Shown: positions 18,596 through 31,198 of the stretch, piece after piece | How the letters are laid out: each line of letters starts with the position of its first letter | How positions within the stretch are numbered: position 1 is the first letter of the stretch | NCBI RefSeq assembly: GCF_021165935.1 | Contig: NZ_CP088953.1 | Coordinates: 1,245,001-1,309,000, forward strand | Reading direction: 5' to 3' | DNA from: Microbulbifer elongatus | Lineage (GTDB): Bacteria; Pseudomonadota; Gammaproteobacteria; Pseudomonadales; Cellvibrionaceae | Length of the DNA stretch: 64,000 nt | Notes under the pieces: model-generated | The model's database searches: none | Told to the model about the DNA's origin: nothing | Seen by the model: only the letters and a program-made list of their open reading frames with translations | Made by a program: the position numbers and the translations under genes

Positions 18596-19378
18596 TCCGA
18601 TCACCCATAGGGTTTCACTGACCGATTCCCCCTCCTGCCGTGCGAAGTCTGCGGTATTGCCGAATTTCTTTTCGTAGTTCACGCCGATATAGGGCGCGAA
18701 CTGCGGGGTGAATTCGTAGCGCAAGCGCAGGCCGGCTTCGATATCGGAAAGGCCGGAGCCGGTGTGCTGTTCGGGAGAATTCTGGCCGAAGAAATTCACT
18801 TCGATTTCCGGGCTCAGGATCCACTGCTGGGTAAGCAGCAGTTCGTACTCCGCCTCTACGCGAAACGCGCTTTCACCGTCTTCACCGATAAACAGTGAAG
18901 TGTCCACTTCGAAAAAGTAGGGCGCCAAGCCATTCAGGGCAATAACGCCCCAGTTGCGGCTGTCGGTTTCCAGCTCGAAGTCGTGGCGCGCACCCAGCTG
19001 CAGATCCCAGTAGGGGGCGATGGCGCGGCTGTACAGTGCTTGTAACTCGGCCTTCTCTGTCTCCCCTTCTTCCCGTTCAACCTCAGTTTTCAGCCACAGT
19101 TTATTGAAGTCGCCGCCAAACCACAGGCTGCCTTCCAGTGCGCTGCCATCGTGCTCGCGCGCTTCCAGCTGGTCGATGGTGACCTTGGTCAGCAACACCT
19201 CGTGATCCATTACGTGATCCGGCTGGTTCGGCGCATGTTCCAGGTTCGATACGGCTGGTGCCGGCGAACGGTCGTGATGATCGTGTTGCATGTGGTGATG
19301 CTGATGTTCGTCTTGATCAGCGAGGGCGCAGGCGGGAGCGATCGCAGCCACCAACAAAAAGTTTTTCATTGACCTCAT
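18578..19378 (-). CDS. copB: Copper resistance protein B
   Basis: A 266-residue outer-membrane protein with a signal peptide (FLLVAAIAPACALA) and a His-rich N-terminal region (HQHHHMQHDHHD) likely to bind copper. The barrel includes the CopB signature strands (GGDFNKLWLKTEVEREEGE, RAIAPYWDLQLGARHD). It ends in the C-terminal aromatic strand (LWVIGLHAWF). It lies 2 bases after the copA oxidase gene and acts with it in periplasmic copper detoxification. The 3' end overlaps the convergent hydrolase gene. Confidence 0.93.
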   Translation of the reverse strand: MRSMKNFLLVAAIAPACALADQDEHQHHHMQHDHHDRSPAPAVSNLEHAPNQPDHVMDHEVLLTKVTIDQLEAREHDGSALEGSLWFGGDFNKLWLKTEVEREEGETEKAELQALYSRAIAPYWDLQLGARHDFELETDSRNWGVIALNGLAPYFFEVDTSLFIGEDGESAFRVEAEYELLLTQQWILSPEIEVNFFGQNSPEQHTGSGLSDIEAGLRLRYEFTPQFAPYIGVNYEKKFGNTADFARQEGESVSETLWVIGLHAWF

Positions 19379-19380
19379 CG

Positions 19381-21246
19381 TTAAACCACCCTCACTTCGC
19401 GGAACATCCCCGGCATGTGATACAGCAGATGGCAGTGGTAGGCCCAGCGACCGTAGGCGTCCGCGGTTACCAGGTAGTTGATGGTGGAACCGGGTTGCAC
19501 GAGTACCGTGTGCTTGCGCGGAATATACTCCGGGTCACCGGTTTCCAGTTCACTCCACATGCCGTGCAGGTGAATGGGGTGGGTCATCATGGTGTCGTTC
19601 ACCAGGGTGATTCGCAGGCGCTCGCCGTACTTCAGAATCAACGGTTCGGCATTGGCGAACTTGACCCCGTCCATGGACCACATATAGCGCTCCATATTAC
19701 CGGTGAGATGCAGCTGGATTTCCCGCTGCGGCTCGCGCCGGTCGATGGTGGGGGTGAGGTTGCGGATATCCGCGTAGGTGAGCACGCGGCGGCCGTAGCG
19801 GCTCTGGTGATCGCGCAGGCCGATACCCGGGTCGCCCAAGCCATTCGCCGGCATATCCGCGCGCATATCGACACCGGGGCCGTACTCGCTGGCGTGGTGT
19901 CGCACCGGCGCGTTGCTGCCGAAGCCGGAACGGCCGAGGCCGCTGGTTTTTCCCGGCATCTGGTGGCCGGCGTGCTGGCCCATGTGCTGGCTGTGATCCA
20001 TGGCGCTCATATCGTGGCCAGAGTGATCCATGCCGTTCATGCTGCCCATGTCGTGGCCGCTGTGGTCCATGCCACTCATACCGCCCATATCATGGCCGGA
20101 ATGATCCATGCCCATATCTCGATGGGTCAGCACCGGGGCGTAGTCCATGTACGGTACTTCGGCGCGCAACTCCGGATGCGGCGTTAGGGTGCCGCGTGCA
20201 TAGCCGCTGCGGTCGATGGTCTGGGCGAACAGGGTGTAGGCGCGATCGTCTGCGGGCTCCACCACCACGTCATAGGTTTCCGCCACGCCGATGCGGAATT
20301 CGTCCACGCTCACCGGTTCGATGTTCTGTCCGTCGCTCGCCACCACGGTCATTTTCAGCCCCGGAATGCGGATATCGAAAATCGACATGGCGGAGCCATT
20401 GATAAAGCGCAGGCGAACCTTTTCCCCCCGCTTGAACTGCGCCATAAAGTTGGCGTCCGGCGTCTGCCCGTTCATCAGATAGGTGTAGGTGTAACCGGTG
20501 ACGTCGGAGATGTCGCGGTCGGACATGCGCATCTCGTTCCACATCTTGCGGTCCCGCCAGGTCTGGGCCACGCCTTTGTGGCGAATCTCCTCCCACAGGT
20601 CGCCGGCGGTGCGACGGCGGCGGTTGTAGTAGTGGCCTTCTTTTTTCAGTTTGGCGTAGATGTCATGGGGGGAGTCATCGCTCCAGTCGGTCAGCAGGAT
20701 CACGTGATCGCGATCATAGGCGACCGGGTCCGCTTCGGCGGGGTCGATCACGATGGCGCCGTAGTGGCCCTGTTGCTCCTGAAAATCCGAGTGGCTGTGA
20801 TACCAGTAGGTGCCAGACTGGGTAATCGGGAACTGGTAGGTGAAGGTTTCCCCGGGGCGAATGCCGTCAAAGCTGAGCCCGGGTACGCCGTCCATATTGC
20901 TCGGCAGGATCAGTCCGTGCCAGTGGATGGAGGTGTCGTGGGCGAGGCGGTTGGTGACATTGATGGTGACGGTGTCCCCTTCCTTCCAGCGCAGTACCGG
21001 TGCCGGCACTCCGCCATTGACCGCGACTGCGGTGCGCTCGCGGCCGGTGAAATTGACCGGCAGATAGTTCACCTGCAGATCAAAGCGATTGCCTTGCAAA
21101 ACCTGAGGTAGAGGATTGGCCGTCTGTGCCGCGGACTCGCGGCTCGCGGGCAGTCCCGCAAGCGCGGCACCGACGGCCATACCGGTGACAAAACGCCGCC
21201 GGGAGATCGGCAGCGTGGTGACGGACGGATCAAAAAAATGCTTCAT
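19381..21246 (-). CDS. copA: Multicopper oxidase CopA (PcoA type)
   Basis: A 621-residue periplasmic oxidase with a twin-arginine signal (SRRRFVTGMAVGAALAG). Copper-site motifs are SIHWHGLI and YWYHSHSDFQ near the N terminus, and HPIHLHGMW and AYHCHLLYHMPGMF at the C terminus, giving the type 1, 2 and 3 centres. Between the second and third domains is a Met/His-rich insert made of repeats of MDHSGHDM (nucleotides about 19975-20115), which should bind extra Cu(I). It oxidises Cu(I) to Cu(II) in the periplasm. It is the third gene of the copL-copG-copA-copB unit. It is a different protein from the copA ATPase at 14120. Confidence 0.95.
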   Translation of the reverse strand: MKHFFDPSVTTLPISRRRFVTGMAVGAALAGLPASRESAAQTANPLPQVLQGNRFDLQVNYLPVNFTGRERTAVAVNGGVPAPVLRWKEGDTVTINVTNRLAHDTSIHWHGLILPSNMDGVPGLSFDGIRPGETFTYQFPITQSGTYWYHSHSDFQEQQGHYGAIVIDPAEADPVAYDRDHVILLTDWSDDSPHDIYAKLKKEGHYYNRRRRTAGDLWEEIRHKGVAQTWRDRKMWNEMRMSDRDISDVTGYTYTYLMNGQTPDANFMAQFKRGEKVRLRFINGSAMSIFDIRIPGLKMTVVASDGQNIEPVSVDEFRIGVAETYDVVVEPADDRAYTLFAQTIDRSGYARGTLTPHPELRAEVPYMDYAPVLTHRDMGMDHSGHDMGGMSGMDHSGHDMGSMNGMDHSGHDMSAMDHSQHMGQHAGHQMPGKTSGLGRSGFGSNAPVRHHASEYGPGVDMRADMPANGLGDPGIGLRDHQSRYGRRVLTYADIRNLTPTIDRREPQREIQLHLTGNMERYMWSMDGVKFANAEPLILKYGERLRITLVNDTMMTHPIHLHGMWSELETGDPEYIPRKHTVLVQPGSTINYLVTADAYGRWAYHCHLLYHMPGMFREVRVV

Positions 21247-21254
21247 TGCGCGAC

Positions 21255-21773
21255 TCAGAACTGTTGCTCGGCGTTTTCGATACGGGCGTAGACACTGTGC
21301 CCGCCGTCCTTATGCAGCAGCACTACGTCATAGGGGGTGAAGCGGTCGCCCACTTCCATGCCCGGGCTGCCAAGCGGCATGGCCGGAACCGCGAGGCCAC
21401 GGGCGTTGGCCGGTGGGTTCTGCAGAAATTGGCGGATAAATTTGGCCGGTACGTGCCCCTCAAAAACATAGTTATTGTCGGAAACACTGGTGTGGCAGGA
21501 CTGGAATTCCGGGGCGATATCGAAGCGCTTCTTCACTCCGTTCAGGTCATCCACATCCTTTGCGTCCACCGCAAAGCCCTGCTCGTTGGCGTGATCCACC
21601 CACAGTTTGCAGCAGCCACAGGTGGCGGATTTGTACGTGGTCAGCGCGATGGACGGTTGAGTAGAAGTTGCTTCGGCTGCCGGGTTTGATGCGGCGTTCT
21701 GGGTCTGTTGCGCGCGGTCGCAACCGGCACTGAGCAGGGCTGCGCCCAGCAGTAATGCGGTAATCATTTTCAC
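21255..21773 (-). CDS. copG: DUF411 metal-binding lipoprotein (CopG-like)
   Basis: A 172-residue protein with a lipoprotein signal (LLGAALLSAGC). The DUF411 core has the metal-binding YKSATCGCCKLW, later conserved residues SCHTSV and the VPAMPLGSPGME motif containing methionines. DUF411 proteins occur in copper and silver resistance operons and have a thioredoxin-like fold with a Cys-rich copper site. It lies 8 bases before the multicopper oxidase gene. Confidence 0.88.
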   Translation of the reverse strand: MKMITALLLGAALLSAGCDRAQQTQNAASNPAAEATSTQPSIALTTYKSATCGCCKLWVDHANEQGFAVDAKDVDDLNGVKKRFDIAPEFQSCHTSVSDNNYVFEGHVPAKFIRQFLQNPPANARGLAVPAMPLGSPGMEVGDRFTPYDVVLLHKDGGHSVYARIENAEQQF

Positions 21774-21894
21774 GGTACTGGTCTCTCAAAAAAGTTGGAA
21801 TGCGATCGGTAACCGGATTTCCGGCGAGGGATCGGATTGTCTGGAAATCAACAGAGAGGCAGCATGCGCCAGCGGTGGGCGCACCTGTCCTGTG

Positions 21895-22275
21895 TCAGGC
21901 AGGAATGGGTGGGCGAATATCGGATTCCGGGGCAGGAGAAGAGTCCAGCGGCCGGTAGGCAGTAGAAGATAGATTGCAGATAAGGAATTCGGTGTCTGCC
22001 GCCGTGGTAGGCAAGGCGCTGGCACAGTGGCCAGGGCAGCAGCTGCAAGCCTGGTCACAGTCGTGTGGCGCGCCCGTGGCAGAGGCATCCTCGCAGGCGC
22101 CATTGCTGCAGTGAGCAACTTCCGCGGGCTGGTGATGCTTGGGGGAGGAAATACTGTGGCTGACTTCGGCGACCGGCATTTCGACCTGTTCGTCCTCATG
22201 GCACGGCTGCGCCAGCGCTTCGCCACCAAGGGCAAGCAGTGCGAGCAGCAGGTATGTGCGGAAGACGTTGGTCAT
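21895..22275 (-). CDS. CopL-like Cys/His-rich secreted copper-responsive protein
   Basis: A 126-residue protein starting at the ATG at 22275 (MTNVFRTYLLLALLALGGEALAQ), which gives a clean signal peptide; a longer in-frame extension back to 22410 overlaps the neighbouring gene and is rejected. The mature part has HEDEQ, CSNGACED and HDCDQACSCCPGHC clusters, as in CopL proteins encoded upstream of xanthomonad copAB and needed for copper induction. It heads the copG-copA-copB unit, the position expected of copL. The family assignment rests on composition and position. Confidence 0.7.
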   Translation of the reverse strand: MTNVFRTYLLLALLALGGEALAQPCHEDEQVEMPVAEVSHSISSPKHHQPAEVAHCSNGACEDASATGAPHDCDQACSCCPGHCASALPTTAADTEFLICNLSSTAYRPLDSSPAPESDIRPPIPA

Positions 22276-22354
22276 TGTGCTGGTTGAGTGAAATTTATCC
22301 GACGGGAATCTTAGGTGGGAATACCCGCGCGTGCAAGTCGACGCCCTTGGTGAC

Positions 22355-23074
22355 TCAGTCGGGAAGGCCCCGCAGGATACGCTCCTGAGAGATCTCGCCA
22401 ATTCCGCCATCAGTGCCTGCGACCGCCAGGTGCAGGTGGCTTGCGTCCGGCAGCGGCAGCATGGCGTAGTGAAACTGCCAGGGCTCGGCAGCGCCCGGGA
22501 GGTCGTCGGCGAACTGGATACCCTGCCCCAGATGGAACCCTGCCAGATTAATGCGGGAGAGCCCTTCCGAGATACCGGTACCGCGACCTTTGAAGAACGC
22601 TTCTTTCATAGTCCACAGGCGGTAAAAGTGCACGGGTAACAGTTCAGGTGGTGAGGCTGCTAGCAGCGACCGTTCGTCCGGGTGAAAATAGTGATTGGCG
22701 ATACCCAGGAAGTCGCGCTTCCGTACCGGTTGTTCGATATCCACACCGATATCCGCCTCACAACTTACTGTGAGCGCAATCCACTGGCCGCTGTGGCTGA
22801 GACTGAAGCGGAGTTCGGGCACATCAAGAAGTTGCGGCTTGCCGGACTCCGCAATTTCAAACTGAAGGCTCTCTGGCGACTCCCCACTGATGCTCCCGAG
22901 GACCCGGCGCATCAGTGCGCGACTCAACAGGAAGCGATAACGGGCTTCCTCACTCCTGTAGCGTTCCCGCCGCGTGCGCTCGTCGTTGCTCAGCAGAGTT
23001 TCAAGGGCTCGGGCATCGTCACTGCCCGAGGGAATATCGTTGATATGTAAAAGCCAGACTGCCGGTAAGGTCAT
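22355..23074 (-). CDS. 4'-phosphopantetheinyl transferase (Sfp-type)
   Basis: A 239-residue enzyme that transfers phosphopantetheine from CoA to a Ser of carrier proteins. Motifs are RFSLSHSGQWIALTVS, the Mg-binding IGVDIEQ and the WTMKEAFFKGRGTGI signature. Length is typical of the Sfp/EntD group. No carrier-protein, NRPS or PKS gene is in the window, so the partner is elsewhere. It sits between two metal-resistance operons and has no obvious link to metals. It is divergent from the czc operon. Confidence 0.92.
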   Translation of the reverse strand: MTLPAVWLLHINDIPSGSDDARALETLLSNDERTRRERYRSEEARYRFLLSRALMRRVLGSISGESPESLQFEIAESGKPQLLDVPELRFSLSHSGQWIALTVSCEADIGVDIEQPVRKRDFLGIANHYFHPDERSLLAASPPELLPVHFYRLWTMKEAFFKGRGTGISEGLSRINLAGFHLGQGIQFADDLPGAAEPWQFHYAMLPLPDASHLHLAVAGTDGGIGEISQERILRGLPD

Positions 23075-23220
23075 AGCGCAAAAAAATCAGAAACTGTGAA
23101 GTCATGCTAATCCCTGACTGGGAGGGCTGCCAGTGCTTTGAGTATTCTGGTGTTATTTGATAGTTTTGCTGGCTCTAGGGGCCTGTGATCAAGCCTCTCT
23201 TTTATGACGGTTTTTGCCAC

Positions 23221-23586
23221 ATGCCAACATTCTCCATTAATGCCCTGTTTGGCTATCTGCTGTTGACGCTGCTGGTGATCCAGCAGGCGACGGCGTGCTA
23301 TGAGGGCCATGGAGATTTGGCAGAGCCAGTTGCAAACGCGGTCGTGACGCAATCGCTGGTGGACTGTAGTGATTCAGACAGCGGCAGTCCCTGTGATGCA
23401 GCGGAGCTGGCCGGGCTGGATCAGGAGTGCAATCACTGCTGCCACTGTCATGCCGGCACCAGCCTGTGCCTGCCTGCAGGGCACTATGCGCAGTGGCCTA
23501 TTCCCGGTATACGCTGGCTCGCTACTATAGACAGCACCTTTCCTCGCGAGATTATCTCCGCCCTCTACCGACCTCCCATTGCCTGA
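23221..23586 (+). CDS. CzcI-like Cys-rich secreted protein
   Basis: A 121-residue protein from the ATG at 23221 (MPTFSINALFGYLLLTLLVIQQATA signal peptide); a GTG at 23185 gives a longer version without a better ribosome site. The mature part contains CYEGHGDL, a Cys-rich cluster QECNHCCHCHAG and the terminal LYRPPIA. It sits 72 bases before czcC, the place of CzcI-like regulators in Czc operons. Its overall plan is like that of the CopL-like protein at 21895, including the RPPI C-terminus. Confidence 0.65.
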   Translation: MPTFSINALFGYLLLTLLVIQQATACYEGHGDLAEPVANAVVTQSLVDCSDSDSGSPCDAAELAGLDQECNHCCHCHAGTSLCLPAGHYAQWPIPGIRWLATIDSTFPREIISALYRPPIA

Positions 23587-23658
23587 GTGAACTGAAAATT
23601 CCGCGGATTCGACGCGCATCCGCGCACCGAACTTCAACCCTCACTCGGGAATTGTTTT

Positions 23659-24995
23659 ATGTCTTTTCTTGCGACACCCGGTTACCGGTGTCTGTGTGCT
23701 ACTGCACGTGTGCTGTTTGTAATCGCAGCATGCATTCCACTGTTATGCGCCCCCGTACAGACCGCTTTTGCCCGGGACCGCGATGCGCGGCCGTCGATCA
23801 CCCTGTCGGAGGCCATCGCCAGAACGCTGAATCTCCACCCCTCGCTCGCGGTCTTTGACTACCGCAAGCAGTCCCTGGATGGCCGCGCACAAACGGCGGA
23901 TCTGCGCCCCGCGCTCAACCTGGATATGGAGCTTGAGAATTTCGCAGGCACCGATGGCAGCGAAAATACGGAGATTACTGTCGGCCTGTCTTCGGTTATC
24001 GAACTGGGAGGTAAACGCAATGCCCGCGGAGCAGTGGTCGCCAGCGAGCGGCGACTGATGAATCTGGAGCGTGAAATCCAGGCGTTGGATCTGCTCGGCG
24101 AGGTGACCCGGCGCTATGTTCAGGTGCTCTCGGTCTCCGAACGTGTGGCGCTGGCAAAAGACACCGCGCAGCTGGCGGAGGGCGCTCTGGCTTCGGTGAC
24201 GGCGCGGGTTCGCGCCGGGGCCGCTCCCACTGCAGAGAAGCTGCGCGCATCAGCGGCGCTTTCCCGTGCACAGCTACAGCAGCAGCGTCTGGAAAAGCAA
24301 TTGCAGGCGGAGCGGATCGCGCTGGCGGCCATGTGGGGGGAGGCAAATGGGGGCTTCTCTGTAGCTGGAGGGCAGTTGTACCGGATGCCGCAGGTCGGCG
24401 ATTTCCAGAATTATCTCGCCCGCGCGGAGCAGAATCCCCTGCTGATGCGCTTCGCTTCCGAGGCGCGCGTGCAGCAGGCGCAGCTGCGACTGGCAAGCAG
24501 CGCGGCCCGCGCCGATGTGAGTTGGGGTTTGGGAGTGCGCCAGAGCAATGAGACCGACAGTACCTCCCTGGTAGCGGGGCTCAGTGTGCCGCTGTTCAGT
24601 GGCCGTCGCGCCCGGGGGGAAATTGCCAGCGCCCGCGCCGCCCTGCAGGGTACCGCCGCGCGTGAGGATACTGCGCGTTTGCAGCTGTATACCCAGCTGT
24701 ATCGTGCTTATGCGGATCGCGCCCAGGCGGTGCAGTCCGTGCGACGCCTGCGAGAGGAGATCATTCCCACGCTGACCCGCGCCATGGGGGAAACCGAGAC
24801 CCTGTATCGCGCCGGTCGCTACTCCTATCAGGACTGGGTGGCGGCGAGGGAAGAGTTACTCGATGCCCGCAGCGCACTCATTGACAACGCTACTCGGGCG
24901 CTGCTGGCGGGGGCTGAGATGGAACAGCTTACCGCGGCACCACTTCTCGCTAATAACCCTGTGTCCTCGGCTGCACCAGCGACAGTGAATGAAAA

Positions 24996-24999
<4 letters not shown>
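23659..24999 (+). CDS. czcC: CzcC-type outer-membrane efflux protein
   Basis: A 446-residue TolC-family protein with a signal peptide. It shows the tandem outer-membrane efflux pattern: SITLSEAIARTLNLHPSLA at the start, long helical coiled-coil segments, the ELGGKRNARGA motif typical of CzcC, and GLSVPLFSGRRARGEIASA in the second half. It forms the outer-membrane channel of the RND pump encoded by the next two genes. The stop overlaps the czcB start (ATGA). Confidence 0.92.
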
Positions 25000-29101
<4,102 letters not shown>

Positions 29102-29222
29102 AATTGTCGACTTTCTGGGGCCCCTTGTCTGAGGGCCAAGGCTTAGCTTCGTGCCGCAGTGCTACCGGATACTGCGAGGTAGCCTCGCTTACGAAGCCCT
29201 AAAGTTTTCGAGAAGGTGTCGA

Positions 29223-29320
29223 TATCGGGTGTGAACTTCTGAGACCTTCCGCGAGAGGGGCCTCGCGGAAGAGCCCCCATGGATGGGTTCACGGCGTGTC
29301 TCAGAAGTTCACACCCGATA
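29223..29320. repeat. Large nested inverted repeat between czcA and radA
   Basis: Two perfect 23-base complementary arms (29223-29245 and 29298-29320) enclose a 52-base core. The core contains a second perfect 10-bp hairpin (CTTCCGCGAG, 29246-29255; CTCGCGGAAG, 29262-29271) and a GC-rich unpaired stretch. It looks like a REP-like intergenic element rather than a simple terminator, as no T run follows. It may insulate czcCBA from radA. Confidence 0.75.
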
Positions 29321-29382
29321 GCGGCATCGCCACAGCACTAAAAAAGCGCTAATACCACCGCACCCTGAACAGAGAGAAAACC

Positions 29383-30777
29383 TTGGCCAAAAAATCCAAA
29401 ACCGCGTTTGTCTGCAATGAGTGCGGAGCTGATTACACAAAATGGGCGGGGCAGTGTAATGCCTGTGGGGCCTGGAACAGCCTGAGTGAAGTGCGGCTGG
29501 GGCCTGCGCATACCGATAGCCGCGCGGCGAATTTCACCGATGCACAGGCGGGCTACGCGGGTGCCGCGGGGCAGGGCAAGGTACAGAAGCTTTCCGAGAT
29601 TGATCTCAGTGAACTGCCCCGGATTCCTACCAACGCCAGTGAACTGGATCGGGTACTGGGCGGTGGTTTGGTGCCGGGTTCGGTAGTGTTGATCGGTGGT
29701 CATCCCGGTGCGGGTAAGTCCACCGTACTGTTGCAGACCCTGTGTCACCTCTCGCAGAAGCTACCCGCTCTGTATGTAACAGGGGAGGAGTCCCTGCAGC
29801 AGGTGGCCATGCGCGCTAAGCGATTGGGGCTGCCCGCAGATCATCTGCAGATGCTGTCGGAAACCAATGTCGAGCAGATCTGCCTCACCGCCGGTGAGGT
29901 GAAGCCCAAGGTGATGGTGGTGGACTCCATTCAGGTCATGCATATGGCGGAGGTGCAGTCTGCACCCGGTTCCGTGGCGCAGGTGCGCGAGAGTGCGGCG
30001 TATCTGACGCGCTTTGCCAAGCAGACCGGAACCGCATTGATTCTGGTGGGCCATGTTACCAAAGACGGCACCCTTGCCGGACCCAAAGTCCTCGAGCACA
30101 TCATCGACTGCTCCATCATGCTCGAGGGTACCCACGACTCCCGCTTCCGCACCCTGCGCGCGCACAAAAACCGCTTTGGCGCGGTAAATGAGCTGGGCGT
30201 GTTTGCGATGACCGAACAGGGTCTCAAGGAAGTCTCCAACCCCTCCGCGATCTTCCTGCAGCGCGCCGATGAAATCGCCGCGGGTTCGGTGGTGACTTCT
30301 GTGTGGGAAGGTACTCGCCCGCTACTGGTGGAGCTACAGGCACTGGTGGACGACAGCAGCCTCGGTAACCCGCGCCGTGTCGCCGTCGGGTTGGATCAAA
30401 ACCGCCTGAATATGCTGCTGGCAGTGCTGCACCGCCACGGTGGGGTACTGGTGGGCGATCAGGATGTGTTTATCAATGTGGTGGGCGGTGTAAAGGTGAT
30501 GGAAACCAGCGCCGACCTGACGCTGCTGATGGCCGTGGTTTCGAGCTTCCGCAATCGCACCCTGGACCGGGATCTGATGATTTTTGGTGAGGTCGGTCTG
30601 GCTGGTGAAATTCGCCCGGTACCTTCTGGTCAGGAACGGCTGAGAGAAGCGGCCAAACATGGCTTCCGCAAGGCGATTGTTCCGGCCGCAAACCGGCTTA
30701 AAACCGATATTGAAGGTTTGCAGGTAATTCCGGTGAAAAGTCTATCCGAAGCTCTAAATGCTTTGGATATGGCTTAA
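29383..30777 (+). CDS. radA: DNA repair protein RadA
   Basis: A 464-residue protein starting at TTG (AGAGAGAAAACC upstream). It has the N-terminal zinc finger (CNECGADYTKWAGQCNAC), Walker A GGHPGAGKST, the RadA-specific HKNRFGAVNELGVF motif, and the Lon-like C-terminal domain. It is a RecA-like ATPase that promotes branch migration during recombinational repair. It is not functionally related to the metal genes and seems to be in its own transcription unit. Confidence 0.96.
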   Translation: MAKKSKTAFVCNECGADYTKWAGQCNACGAWNSLSEVRLGPAHTDSRAANFTDAQAGYAGAAGQGKVQKLSEIDLSELPRIPTNASELDRVLGGGLVPGSVVLIGGHPGAGKSTVLLQTLCHLSQKLPALYVTGEESLQQVAMRAKRLGLPADHLQMLSETNVEQICLTAGEVKPKVMVVDSIQVMHMAEVQSAPGSVAQVRESAAYLTRFAKQTGTALILVGHVTKDGTLAGPKVLEHIIDCSIMLEGTHDSRFRTLRAHKNRFGAVNELGVFAMTEQGLKEVSNPSAIFLQRADEIAAGSVVTSVWEGTRPLLVELQALVDDSSLGNPRRVAVGLDQNRLNMLLAVLHRHGGVLVGDQDVFINVVGGVKVMETSADLTLLMAVVSSFRNRTLDRDLMIFGEVGLAGEIRPVPSGQERLREAAKHGFRKAIVPAANRLKTDIEGLQVIPVKSLSEALNALDMA

Positions 30778-30826
30778 GTGTCAGTCGGGGTATTAATTTC
30801 CAACCTCGTCTGTATAAGTCGCCAGC

Positions 30827-31198
30827 TCAGGTTGATAAGAGAGCATCGAGCAGTATTGCCAAAATCATCGTTGTACCAGATATGAAGAAAGTCCAGAAAA
30901 AAATTATGGCGAGGAAGCGATCAAATTTATTTGTATTTCTTCTTATTACTTCGGAGTTCGCATTGAGAGAGGATAGCCGACCTCTCTCCAAGACTTTGTG
31001 AAATTTTCGAGGTGTGGCTAAAGCCTGTGCAGCATTGAAAATATCCCAGCCGCTGACCAATTCAAGCCCTAATTGATCTTTTGTATCTGGGTTTTTCCTT
31101 AATCTCTTAACAGTTACCTGCCCGAAAACAACGAATAGCAGCCATCCGATTAAAAGGCCAAGAAAAGAAAACAGAACAACGAAATTTAGCGTATTCAT
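30827..31198 (-). CDS. Two-helix membrane protein, possible immunity partner
   Basis: A 123-residue protein with a membrane helix near 8-28, a positively charged cytoplasmic or periplasmic middle, and a second helix near 95-117. I do not recognise the family. Its start overlaps the stop of the preceding gene by 4 bases (ATGA), so the two are translationally coupled. If the upstream gene encodes a membrane-active effector, this is a plausible immunity protein, but that is inference. Confidence 0.65.
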   Translation of the reverse strand: MNTLNFVVLFSFLGLLIGWLLFVVFGQVTVKRLRKNPDTKDQLGLELVSGWDIFNAAQALATPRKFHKVLERGRLSSLNANSEVIRRNTNKFDRFLAIIFFWTFFISGTTMILAILLDALLST

